Source of the DNA: Clostridia bacterium
GTDB taxonomy: Bacteria > Bacillota_A > Clostridia > Christensenellales > Aristaeellaceae
NCBI GenBank assembly: GCA_017398245.1
Contig: JAFQGN010000139.1
Location: 1-7,386 of the forward strand
Direction: 5' to 3'
DNA length: 7,386 bases
The notes below the pieces were generated by a model that was not told the origin of the DNA, did not search any database, and saw only the letters and a list, made by a program, of their open reading frames with translations. This document shows positions 1 through 6,650 of the stretch, piece after piece; position 1 is the first letter of the stretch; the number at the start of each line of letters is the position of its first letter. Position numbers and translations under genes: made by a program.

Positions 1-732
1 AATGCCCGCGTACTCGCGCTGCACGGCCTCATAGGAAGCCATGTTGCCGATATCGTAGCGGCTGCCGGGCATTTCCATGGCATAAACGGGCGCGTGCTTG
101 CTCAGCCAGGCCATAAAGCTGCCGGGCGCGTCAGCCCCGCAGCCGGAAGAAAGCGCCTCGTCGACAAAATGCAGGTCCTGCTTCGCATAGACATAGAACG
201 GCGGCGCGCACCAGCAGGCGAACGGCTCCGCCGGCTTTTCTTCCATGCGCAGGATCAGGCCGTCCTCCGCCGGCTCGATCACTCCGCCCTTGCGCAGACG
301 GACAACATCGTCGCAATAATAGCGCATGATGCAGGAGGCCTTCTTCTGCGCGAAATAGCCGATGAAATGGCTCAGGGAGAAGTCCAGCACATTATCGCCG
401 GCGATGACGAGCAGATCGTCGTTCAGGTTCAGGTGTTCGATGGCCATCTGCACATCGCGCACGGCGCCAAGGCGCGTTTCGTTGCTCTCGGTGCCGTCGT
501 CGATCACCTGCACGGGCAGTTCGGTCTTCCCGGCTGCCCATTTCTCAAAATGGCCGATATAGCGGTGGTTGGAGACGACGACAAAGCTGTCCACCGCGCC
601 GCTAAGGCAGATATCATCGTACAGCCAGTCCAGAATCGTCTTGCCGCGCACCTCCAGCAGGGCCTTGGGGAAGTTTTCCGTCAGCGGATACAGCCTTGTG
701 GCGTATCCGGCACAAAGCGCAACGCAAATCAT
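1..732 (-). CDS. Sugar-phosphate nucleotidyltransferase (RmlA/GlmU-like), 3' end outside window
   Basis: Reading from an ATG at 732, the frame stays open for 244 codons to the window edge with no stop, so only the C-terminal end is missing. The family joins a sugar-1-phosphate to an NTP, releasing pyrophosphate and giving an NDP-sugar. Visible marks are the nucleotide-binding loop AGYATRLYPLT (residues 8-18), a variant of the usual GxGTRL; Lys23 in FPKALL; the metal-binding GDN at 112-114 (AGDNVLDFS); EEKP at 164-167; and SRYDIGNMASYEAV at 224-237, which resembles the DIG(T)...Y element near the end of such domains. Few residues are therefore likely to be missing. AGGAGG (740-745) lies 7 bases before the ATG, fixing the start. 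The gene is 107 bases downstream of a GHMP sugar kinase, which would supply a sugar-1-phosphate. Neither the nucleotide nor the sugar can be read from sequence; a LicC-type cytidylyltransferase is a less likely alternative. Confidence 0.86.
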   Translation of the reverse strand, partial: MICVALCAGYATRLYPLTENFPKALLEVRGKTILDWLYDDICLSGAVDSFVVVSNHRYIGHFEKWAAGKTELPVQVIDDGTESNETRLGAVRDVQMAIEHLNLNDDLLVIAGDNVLDFSLSHFIGYFAQKKASCIMRYYCDDVVRLRKGGVIEPAEDGLILRMEEKPAEPFACWCAPPFYVYAKQDLHFVDEALSSGCGADAPGSFMAWLSKHAPVYAMEMPGSRYDIGNMASYEAVQREYAGI

Positions 733-839
733 CTGTATTCCTCCTCATCGTACAAAGCGAACGCGCAAGCGACAGCATATCTGCGCAGCCGTGTCTCGCC
801 CGCTCCGTTCTTTGCCGCTGTCTTCGCGCGGCAGACGCG

Positions 840-2027
840 TCAGTCGGTCACGCAGCCGTCGGCGCTGTGGGTAAAGAACACGTCGAACAGGCCTTCGTAC
901 TGCGGGAACTGGGCGAGATATTCCTTCGTCACCTTTTCGGCGATCTCCTCGCGATAGTTCGGGTCGATCAAAGCGATGCAGCAGCCCTTGAAGCCCGCGC
1001 CGGAGAAACGGCCGCCGTATACGCCCCTGCAGGTGCGCATGGCCTCGTAAATAGCCTTGAGCTCGGGCGATCCGGTCTCATAATTGTTGATGCTGCTCGC
1101 GCCGCTTTCGAACACGCACTGGCCAAATCCTTCGATATCGCCCTTGCGCCAGAAATCCGCGCCGCGCTGCACACGCTCGAATTCGGTGAAGAAATGCTCG
1201 GCACGCTTGCGCCAGTTTTCGGGCAGGCGGTCCTTATAGGTATCGTACACATCGCGCGGCACGTCGCGCATGTGGGTATCGCCGAACTTGCCGTAGGGCA
1301 GGCCGGCATAGCCCAGCAGGGCGTAGGCCGCCGCGCGCACCTCGTCCACGCGCATATTGAACGCGCTGCCCACCAGCGTGCGCTGCATGCCGGAGAAGAA
1401 CACGGCGATGTCGTACGGTTTCATATCCGGGCTCTGCGGGATGAGCTCGTAGGAATCGTCCTTGGTGTCCAGATAGAGAAGATGATTTTTGCGGGAATAG
1501 ATCTCGCAGCTCTGGTCGAGCTTTCCCACATTCACGCCCACGTAATCGTGCTCGGCTTCCAGCGCGAGGGAAATGAGCTCGCTCTTGGAAAGGCGCACCT
1601 CGTTCGCCCTGCACAGCGCTGCCAGAAACGCGATGATGACCGCTGCAGAAGAGGACAGGCCGCCGATGGGCAGAGTGCCCTCGATCACGGCATAAATACC
1701 GCGCTCCAGGTGCTTTTTCTTCATCAGCGCCCATGCCGCGCCGCGCAGATAATCGGCCCAATCCCCCTTGGGCTTGGGGATATCGCGCACGTGGAACTGC
1801 TTTTTGCCCTCGAAATTCAGGCTGGATACCTCGACCACGCCGTTATCGGTGGGTACAAAGGCGATGTGGATGCCCTTATCGATGGCAAAGCCCGTGATCA
1901 GGCCGTACTGATGATCGACATGCGCGCCCAGCGGGCACGCGCGATAGGGACAGAACGTTTGCTCGATCTCCTTCACCTGCGGATACAGCGCCGAAAAGGC
2001 GTCGAGCAGCTTCTGACTGTTGTGCAT
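840..2027 (-). CDS. GHMP-family sugar 1-kinase, galacturonokinase-like (galactokinase superfamily)
   Basis: A 395-residue soluble kinase that should phosphorylate a sugar at its anomeric carbon using ATP. The three GHMP motifs are present: the sugar-binding N-terminal motif CPYRACPLGAHVDHQYG (26-42), the phosphate loop PIGGLSSSAAV (120-130), and GGRFSGAGFKGC (338-349). Asp171 in GKLDQS matches the galactokinase catalytic aspartate. Galactokinases carry a GEHTDYN signature; here it is GAHVDHQ, so the glutamate is replaced by Ala35 while His36, Asp38 and Arg29 remain. From memory, plant galacturonokinase reads SPYRICPLGAHIDHQGG at this place, a much closer match. D-galacturonate is therefore a plausible substrate; D-galactose or L-arabinose, which share the galacto configuration, are alternatives. 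The start is fixed by GGAGG at 2034-2038, 6 bases before the ATG. It lies 30 bases after araB and precedes a nucleotidyltransferase gene that could use its product. Automatic annotation would probably say galactokinase. Confidence 0.85.
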   Translation of the reverse strand: MHNSQKLLDAFSALYPQVKEIEQTFCPYRACPLGAHVDHQYGLITGFAIDKGIHIAFVPTDNGVVEVSSLNFEGKKQFHVRDIPKPKGDWADYLRGAAWALMKKKHLERGIYAVIEGTLPIGGLSSSAAVIIAFLAALCRANEVRLSKSELISLALEAEHDYVGVNVGKLDQSCEIYSRKNHLLYLDTKDDSYELIPQSPDMKPYDIAVFFSGMQRTLVGSAFNMRVDEVRAAAYALLGYAGLPYGKFGDTHMRDVPRDVYDTYKDRLPENWRKRAEHFFTEFERVQRGADFWRKGDIEGFGQCVFESGASSINNYETGSPELKAIYEAMRTCRGVYGGRFSGAGFKGCCIALIDPNYREEIAEKVTKEYLAQFPQYEGLFDVFFTHSADGCVTD

Positions 2028-2057
2028 AGTGTTCCTCCAGTTCCGGCTTGCGCCCGC

Positions 2058-3725
2058 TCAGGCTCTCGCCCGGTTGCGGATCGCCTTGAGCCGCTTCATC
2101 ATATCTTCTTCACCCCTGCCGAACAGATCGTGCAGGCGTTCGTACTCGGCGTACAGCTGTTCGTACACGGCCCTGTGTTCGGGCACGGGTTCGTACACGA
2201 TATCCAGCGTGCCGCCCATCTCGCGAGCGGCGTCCTGAATGGTATCGTAGCCTCCGCGCGCGCTGCCGGCTGCGACTGCGCCGAACATGGCGCTGCCCAG
2301 CGCGGGCGTCTGTTTCGAACGCGCGATGCGGATGCTGCGGCCGGTCACATCGGCGTAGATCTGCATCATCAGCGCGTTTTTCTGCGAAATGCCGCCGCAG
2401 GCGTACAGCGCTTGAATGCCAACGCCGCTCTGCTCAAAGGTATCGATGATCTTGCGCGTGCCGTAGGCGGTGGCCTCGATCAGCGCGCGGTAGATCTCCT
2501 CGGGCCTCGTCTGCAGCGTGAGCCCGATCATCAGGCCGGTCAGGTCCACGTCCACCAGAACGCTCCGGTTTCCGTTCCACCAGTCCAGCGCCACAAGGCC
2601 GCTCTCGCCCGGCCTGAGCGCGCCCGCCTTTTCGCTGAGCAGCACATGCGGGCTTATCCCGCGCGCCTCGGCCTCGGCGGCATACGCAGCATGCAGGCAG
2701 TTTTTCACATACCAGTCAAAATGATCGCCCACGCAGGACTGTCCGGCCTCGAAGCCGATCAGCCCCGGCACGACGCCGTCTTCCACCGCGCCGCACATGC
2801 CCGGAACGACCTTTTCTTCGTCGCCCAGCATGATATGGCAGGTGGACGTGCCCATGATCATAAGCATCTCGCCGCTGCCGGTGAGCCCCGCCGGGGGCAG
2901 AGAGACATGCGCGTCGATATTGGCGACGGCCACGGCGCAGCCCTGCGGAAGGCCGAATTCGCGCGCGGCTTTTTCGGTGACAGTGCCCGCGCACGTGCCC
3001 ACGGGCAGAACTTCGCCCGGGTATTTTTCCTCAAAAATGTTTTCCAGACGCGGATCGAGCGCGCGCAGATACTCCTTGCCCGGATACCCCTCGCGCTTAT
3101 GCCACATGGCCTTATAGCCCGCCATGGTGCAGTTGTGCGTGCGCTTCCCCGTCAGCAAAAAGACCAGCCAGTCCCCCGCCTCCATGAAGCTGTCCGCCGC
3201 CTGATACACCTGCGGCGCGCGGCGCAACGTCTCCCACACTTTGGGCAGCATCCATTCGGACGAAACCTTGCCGCCGTAGCGCGCGAGGAACTTTTCTTCG
3301 CGCTGCAGGGCCAGCTCCGTCATGCGGTTGGCCTCTTCCTGCGCGCCGTGGTGCTTCCACAGCTTGAAATAGGCGTGCGGCTCGTCGGCCCATTCGGCCT
3401 TCATGCAAAGCGGCGTCCCGTTTTCGTCCACCGGCACGATGGTGCAGGAGGTGAAATCCAGCCCAAGGCCGATGATATCGTCTTTTTCGATCCCGGCCGA
3501 TGCAATGGCCTGCGGGATGATGGCCTTCATGCAGTCGATATAATCCTGCGGGTGCTGCAGGGCAAAATCCGGCGGCAGAATTTTTCCGCCGGGCAGCTGC
3601 CTGTCCATCACGGCATGCCTGTATTCCATGGTGGCGGTGCCGAGCTCGCGCCCGGTGCCCACTTCGGCCACCAGCGCGCGCGCGGAAAGCGTGCCGAAAT
3701 CCATGCCGAGAACATATTTCGCCAT
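2058..3725 (-). CDS. araB: L-ribulokinase AraB (FGGY carbohydrate kinase)
   Basis: A 555-residue cytoplasmic kinase converting L-ribulose to L-ribulose 5-phosphate with ATP, the second step of L-arabinose catabolism. The length matches Bacillus subtilis AraB (about 560), and many segments are nearly identical to that protein as I remember it: VLGMDFGTLSARA (5-17), YRHAV (35-39), ALQHPQDY (55-62), KLWKHHGAQ (121-129), IDAHVS (270-275, with the likely catalytic Asp271), MGTSTCH (291-297), EAGQSCVGDHFDW (326-338), LDWWNGNRS (380-388), and GGISQKN (444-450) of the nucleotide-binding C-terminal domain. The ATG at 3725 is chosen because GGAGGT (3732-3737) lies 6 bases upstream and homologues begin with MAxxIGxDFG. 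An in-frame ATG at 3830 would add 35 residues inside the upstream gene and has no family support. It follows the YhhN gene by 23 bases and precedes the GHMP kinase by 30. No araA or araD is in the window. Confidence 0.95.
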   Translation of the reverse strand: MAKYVLGMDFGTLSARALVAEVGTGRELGTATMEYRHAVMDRQLPGGKILPPDFALQHPQDYIDCMKAIIPQAIASAGIEKDDIIGLGLDFTSCTIVPVDENGTPLCMKAEWADEPHAYFKLWKHHGAQEEANRMTELALQREEKFLARYGGKVSSEWMLPKVWETLRRAPQVYQAADSFMEAGDWLVFLLTGKRTHNCTMAGYKAMWHKREGYPGKEYLRALDPRLENIFEEKYPGEVLPVGTCAGTVTEKAAREFGLPQGCAVAVANIDAHVSLPPAGLTGSGEMLMIMGTSTCHIMLGDEEKVVPGMCGAVEDGVVPGLIGFEAGQSCVGDHFDWYVKNCLHAAYAAEAEARGISPHVLLSEKAGALRPGESGLVALDWWNGNRSVLVDVDLTGLMIGLTLQTRPEEIYRALIEATAYGTRKIIDTFEQSGVGIQALYACGGISQKNALMMQIYADVTGRSIRIARSKQTPALGSAMFGAVAAGSARGGYDTIQDAAREMGGTLDIVYEPVPEHRAVYEQLYAEYERLHDLFGRGEEDMMKRLKAIRNRARA

Positions 3726-3748
3726 CGTTACACCTCCACAGGCATTCG

Positions 3749-4393
3749 TCAGGCCGCTATGCCGACCACGGCGGAAGCGGCCACAAGGATATGGCAAAGG
3801 TAATACGTGGGCATGATAAAGCTCGCCCACTCTTTGTTGCCCACAAAATCGGTCTCGGCGATCATCGTATCGCTGAATACGATCATGGCGATGCCCACGG
3901 CATAGAGCAGGTTTTCAAACGGCGTTGCGCCCTGCAGGCCCGCCGCCGCGATCAGCGAAAGCACGCTCACGACCGAATAGACGCCCACGGCGATCTGCAT
4001 GGGCTTGTTCCCCTTCAGCTTGGGCAGCACCCTCGCCTTGAGGTACCAGCCGATCATGACAAGCAAAGCCGCTCCGGCGATATAAATGCGCGGGCTGCCC
4101 GCAAAGCGGCCCAGCGAATACACGCAAAAGCCGATATGCGCCAGCAGAAAGCTGGCGATGCCATAGATATACCGCATGGGTTTGCCGTTTTTATGCCCCA
4201 TGAAGTAATCAGCAACGACGCTGATGACCAGCGCGGCGACGAGCGGCGCCATCATCATGCCCCGCCCGGTGAGCAGCACGATCGCCGCGCAGGAGAGCGT
4301 GAGCACGCAGTTCCACACATATTTCTTCGTCTTCATGCCCATATACATGGCGGCAATCGGTACGAGCAGGGCGATCCACAGCGCAAGCCTCAT
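3749..4393 (-). CDS. YhhN/TMEM86-family integral membrane protein, putative lysoplasmalogenase
   Basis: A 214-residue hydrophobic protein with about eight predicted membrane helices (near residues 3-19, 26-43, 47-65, 76-94, 103-119, 133-152, 161-179 and 192-213), the size and layout of the YhhN family. Family-like marks are Asp62 in VVADYF, FLLAHIGFCVY (82-92), FSD at 173-175 inside VGIAMIVFSDTMIA, and the final helix TYYLCHILVA. The characterised members, human TMEM86B and a Legionella YhhN protein, hydrolyse the vinyl-ether bond of lysoplasmalogens. Plasmalogens occur in many anaerobic clostridia, which fits the probable host, but activity here is only inferred from family. The usual glycine before the first conserved aspartate is Ala61. 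The ATG overlaps the sua5 stop as ATGA, and AGAGGAG (4402-4408) lies 8 bases upstream inside sua5, so translational coupling is likely. The functional link to its neighbours is unclear. Confidence 0.8.
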   Translation of the reverse strand: MRLALWIALLVPIAAMYMGMKTKKYVWNCVLTLSCAAIVLLTGRGMMMAPLVAALVISVVADYFMGHKNGKPMRYIYGIASFLLAHIGFCVYSLGRFAGSPRIYIAGAALLVMIGWYLKARVLPKLKGNKPMQIAVGVYSVVSVLSLIAAAGLQGATPFENLLYAVGIAMIVFSDTMIAETDFVGNKEWASFIMPTYYLCHILVAASAVVGIAA

Positions 4394-5454
4394 TTTTTGT
4401 GCTCCTCTCTTCTGTCCGCATCGATCACATGGAACGAGGCGGCGCGGCCGAGCCTGTTCATATAGGCAAGGCCCATTTCCTTTGCGTCCAGCGCCTCGGA
4501 GAAGACCACCTCGGCCTTGATATCGTCCATTTCGCGCAGCGCGGCAAAGAGCTCGCGGCTCTGTTCGGCCACGCCGCTGCCCAGCATGCGCACAGTTCTG
4601 TCGCCATAGAGCGTGCGGTTGGAGGAAGAAGCCAGAATAGCAACCTTTTTCCCCTGCGCAAGGGCCTCGTCATACATTTTGCAGATCTTCGCCGCCACGC
4701 GCTTTCTGCCGCCCTTTACGATGGTCACCTTGCCCTCGGGCGCGTAATGGCGGTATTTCATACCCGGGCTGCGGGCGATTTCGCCTTCCTGCAGCGGGCG
4801 CAGCACGCTTCCGTCCACCTCCACCTCGTCGATGACCTCGGCGATCTGCGTGGGCGTGACTCCGCCGGGACGCAGAACGCGCGGGGGCGTGCACGTGAGA
4901 TCCAGCACCGTGGATTCCAGGCCCACGCGGCAGTTGCCGCTGTCCAAAATCAGCGGGATCTGGCCTTCCATATCGTCCATCACGTGCTTGGCGCTGGTGG
5001 GGCTGGGCCTGCCGGAGCGGTTCGCGCTGGGCGCGGCGATGGGGCCGGCCTCCTTGATGAGCATGAGCGCCGCCGGATTCGAGGGCATGCGCACGGCAAC
5101 GGTATCGAGCCCCGCGGTGACGATATCCGGCACCTTTTTGCTCTTTTTGAAGATCATGCTCAGCGGGCCGGGCCAGAATTCCTCGGCCAGAAGACTTGCG
5201 TCGAGCGGGATATCGCCCTCGATGAGTTCCTTGAGCATATCCATACTGGCAATGTGTACAATCAGCGGGTTGTCCGCCGGGCGGCCCTTGGCCTCAAAGA
5301 TCTTTTCGACTGCACTATGGCTGGTGGCGAGCGCGCCGAGGCCATAGACCGTTTCGGTCGGGAACGCGACGACGCCGCCGTCCTTCAGTATCGCCGCTCC
5401 TTTTTCCACCGCGCCAGGTTCATAAGCGTCCAGAATTTCCGTGATCATATCCAT
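4390..5454 (-). CDS. sua5: L-threonylcarbamoyladenylate synthase, Sua5 type (YrdC plus Sua5 domains)
   Basis: This enzyme makes threonylcarbamoyl-AMP from threonine, bicarbonate and ATP, the first step of t6A formation at position 37 of ANN-decoding tRNAs; a TsaD-containing complex finishes the reaction. With the chosen start it has 354 residues, the length of two-domain Sua5 rather than of short TsaC. The YrdC domain shows FPTETVYGLG (31-40), KGRPADNPL (56-64), the nucleotide/threonine-site segment PSANRSG (142-148) and GLESTV (178-183). The linker SPGMKYRHYAP (229-239) is typical of Sua5, and the C-terminal domain ends with AYMNRLGRAA near 330-339. The ATG at 5454 is preferred because AAGGTG (5461-5466) lies 6 bases before it. 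An ATG at 5487 would give 365 residues but has no Shine-Dalgarno and lies inside an inverted repeat; an ATG at 5448 is also possible. The stop overlaps the next gene's start by 4 bases. Confidence 0.95.
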   Translation of the reverse strand: MDMITEILDAYEPGAVEKGAAILKDGGVVAFPTETVYGLGALATSHSAVEKIFEAKGRPADNPLIVHIASMDMLKELIEGDIPLDASLLAEEFWPGPLSMIFKKSKKVPDIVTAGLDTVAVRMPSNPAALMLIKEAGPIAAPSANRSGRPSPTSAKHVMDDMEGQIPLILDSGNCRVGLESTVLDLTCTPPRVLRPGGVTPTQIAEVIDEVEVDGSVLRPLQEGEIARSPGMKYRHYAPEGKVTIVKGGRKRVAAKICKMYDEALAQGKKVAILASSSNRTLYGDRTVRMLGSGVAEQSRELFAALREMDDIKAEVVFSEALDAKEMGLAYMNRLGRAASFHVIDADRREEHKK

Positions 5455-5460
5455 ATCGTT

Positions 5461-5466
5461 CACCTT
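5461..5466 (-). promoter_or_regulatory. Shine-Dalgarno that decides the sua5 start
   Basis: AAGGTG on the minus strand, 6 bases upstream of the ATG at 5454. No comparable purine-rich site precedes the alternative ATG at 5487, so the shorter 354-residue protein is preferred. Confidence 0.6.
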
Positions 5467-5483
5467 CGTTTTACTTTGAATTT

Positions 5484-5523
5484 GCATCCACAGGCTAAAG
5501 ATCGCTGCGCGCCCTGTGCATGC
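5484..5523 (-). repeat. Imperfect inverted repeat (potential RNA hairpin) in the prfA-sua5 gap
   Basis: The arms GCATCCACAGG (5484-5494) and CCTGTGCATGC (5513-5523) are complementary at 10 of 11 positions (single mismatch 5488/5519), with an 18-base G+C-rich loop. In the transcript the hairpin begins just after the prfA stop codon and ends about 30 bases before the preferred sua5 start. It is followed by an A-rich stretch rather than a U-tract, so it is not a standard intrinsic terminator. A role in mRNA stability, processing or partial attenuation is possible but unproven. Confidence 0.5.
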
Positions 5524-5529
5524 GGCTCC

Positions 5530-6633
5530 TTACATCTGGTTCAGGTTCTCCATTTTGGCCGTCTGCTCGGCCAGAATGAGCGCATCGACAATGCGCCCGA
5601 TATCCCCGTTCATGATATCGCCGATGCGCGAAACGGACAGCCCGATGCGGTGGTCCGTTACGCGGTCCTGCGGGAAGTTATACGTGCGGATGCGCTCGCT
5701 GCGGTCGCCCGTGCCCACCTGCGCGCGCCTTTCGGCGCTGTATTCGCTGGCGGCCTGCTCGCGCTGCATTTCATACAGCCTTGCGCGCAAAACGCGCATG
5801 GCCTTTTCGCGGTTTTTGATCTGGCTGCGTTCGTCCTGACAGGCCACGACCAGCCCCGTGGGCAGATGTGTGATGCGCACGGCGGAATCCGTCCTGTTTA
5901 CGTGCTGACCGCCTGCGCCGGATGCGCGGTACGTATCAATGCGCAGATCGTTCGCCGCAATGCTGATCTCCACGTCCTCCGCCTCGGGCAGCACGGCTAC
6001 CGTGGCAGTGGAAGTATGGATTCGCCCGCCGGATTCGGTCACGGGCACCCTCTGCACCCTGTGCACGCCGGATTCGAACTTCAGCTTACTGAACACGCCC
6101 CGGCCCTGAATGAGCACGACTGCTTCCTTCATGCCGCCGATATCGGTGGCGCCTTCGTCGGTCAGCTCCACCTTCCAGCCGTTGGAATCGGCATAATGCA
6201 TATACATGCGCAGAAGCTCGGCCGCAAACAGCGCCGCTTCCTCTCCGCCCGCGCCTGCGCGTACCTCCAAAATGGCGTTGCGGTAATCGTCCGGGTCCTT
6301 CGGAAGAAGAAGGATGCGCGCCTCTTCGGTCTTTTTGTCCAGAAGGGGAAAAAGCTCCTCCAGCTCCTCCTTGGCCATTTCTTCCATTTCGGCGTCGCCG
6401 CACGCAGCCATTTCCTGCGCGCCTTCGATGTTTTCCAGCAGCTTTCCGTATGCGCGCGCGGTCTCCACCATGTCGCTCAGCTCGCTGTGCTCGCGCGTGA
6501 GCTTCTGGTACAGGGCCATATCGTTCATCGTATCGGGCTGCGAAAGCTCCTCGGCGATCTCCTCGTACCGGTACACAATGGCGGAAAGCTTTTCCGCAAT
6601 GCGCCTGATCTCGTCAAAACCCCGGTTTTCCAA
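5530..6633 (-). CDS. prfA: Peptide chain release factor 1 (RF1)
   Basis: RF1 recognises UAA and UAG in the ribosomal A site and triggers peptide release. With a TTG start at 6633 it has 367 residues, close to the usual 355-360. It carries the stop-codon recognition tripeptide of RF1 type, PVT at 197-199 (RVPVTES; RF2 would have SPF), and the catalytic GGQ at 241-243 ([10 protein letters not shown]). Arg247 follows where many RF1s have Thr (HVNRT). Other strong matches are [38 protein letters not shown] and the C-terminal [21 protein letters not shown]. The TTG is chosen because GGAGGGG (6640-6646) lies exactly 6 bases before it and homologues start at about this point. The upstream ATG at 6669 would overlap prmC by 19 bases and add 12 unsupported residues. 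The gene follows prmC, whose enzyme methylates the GGQ glutamine, by 17 bases. Confidence 0.97.
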   Translation of the reverse strand: MENRGFDEIRRIAEKLSAIVYRYEEIAEELSQPDTMNDMALYQKLTREHSELSDMVETARAYGKLLENIEGAQEMAACGDAEMEEMAKEELEELFPLLDKKTEEARILLLPKDPDDYRNAILEVRAGAGGEEAALFAAELLRMYMHYADSNGWKVELTDEGATDIGGMKEAVVLIQGRGVFSKLKFESGVHRVQRVPVTESGGRIHTSTATVAVLPEAEDVEISIAANDLRIDTYRASGAGGQHVNRTDSAVRITHLPTGLVVACQDERSQIKNREKAMRVLRARLYEMQREQAASEYSAERRAQVGTGDRSERIRTYNFPQDRVTDHRIGLSVSRIGDIMNGDIGRIVDALILAEQTAKMENLNQM

Positions 6634-6639
6634 ACCGTA

Positions 6640-6646
6640 CCCCTCC
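6640..6646 (-). promoter_or_regulatory. Shine-Dalgarno that decides the prfA TTG start
   Basis: GGAGGGG on the minus strand, separated by 6 bases from TTG at 6631-6633 and lying in the short gap after the prmC stop codon. The next in-frame ATG inside prfA is far into the conserved N-terminal region, so the site supports a TTG start. Confidence 0.75.
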
Positions 6647-6650
6647 GAAT

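Noticed and set aside
813..833. Small inverted repeat TGCCGC/GCGGCA after the GHMP kinase as a terminator
   Set aside because: Only 6 base pairs with a 9-base loop and no U-tract on the transcribed side, so it is not distinguishable from chance in G+C-rich DNA.
733..839. Possible internal promoter in the widest gap (107 bases) before the nucleotidyltransferase
   Set aside because: A TATGCT-like hexamer is present on the minus strand but no acceptable -35 element lies about 17 bases upstream.
94..957. Plus-strand open frame of 287 codons over the nucleotidyltransferase
   Set aside because: The minus strand encodes a recognisable nucleotidyltransferase with a strong Shine-Dalgarno; the plus-strand product has no recognisable features.
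696..3803. Plus-strand open frame of 1035 codons, antisense to araB and the GHMP kinase
   Set aside because: It is the exact opposite-phase reading of both minus-strand genes. It stays open because neither gene uses TTA, CTA or TCA codons, as expected at high G+C. Its translation is His/Arg/Ala-rich with no family resemblance, and it crosses three real genes.
3726..3830. Upstream ATG at 3830 adding 35 residues to AraB
   Set aside because: It would overlap the YhhN gene, lacks family support, and the ATG at 3725 has a well-placed GGAGGT and the expected N-terminus.
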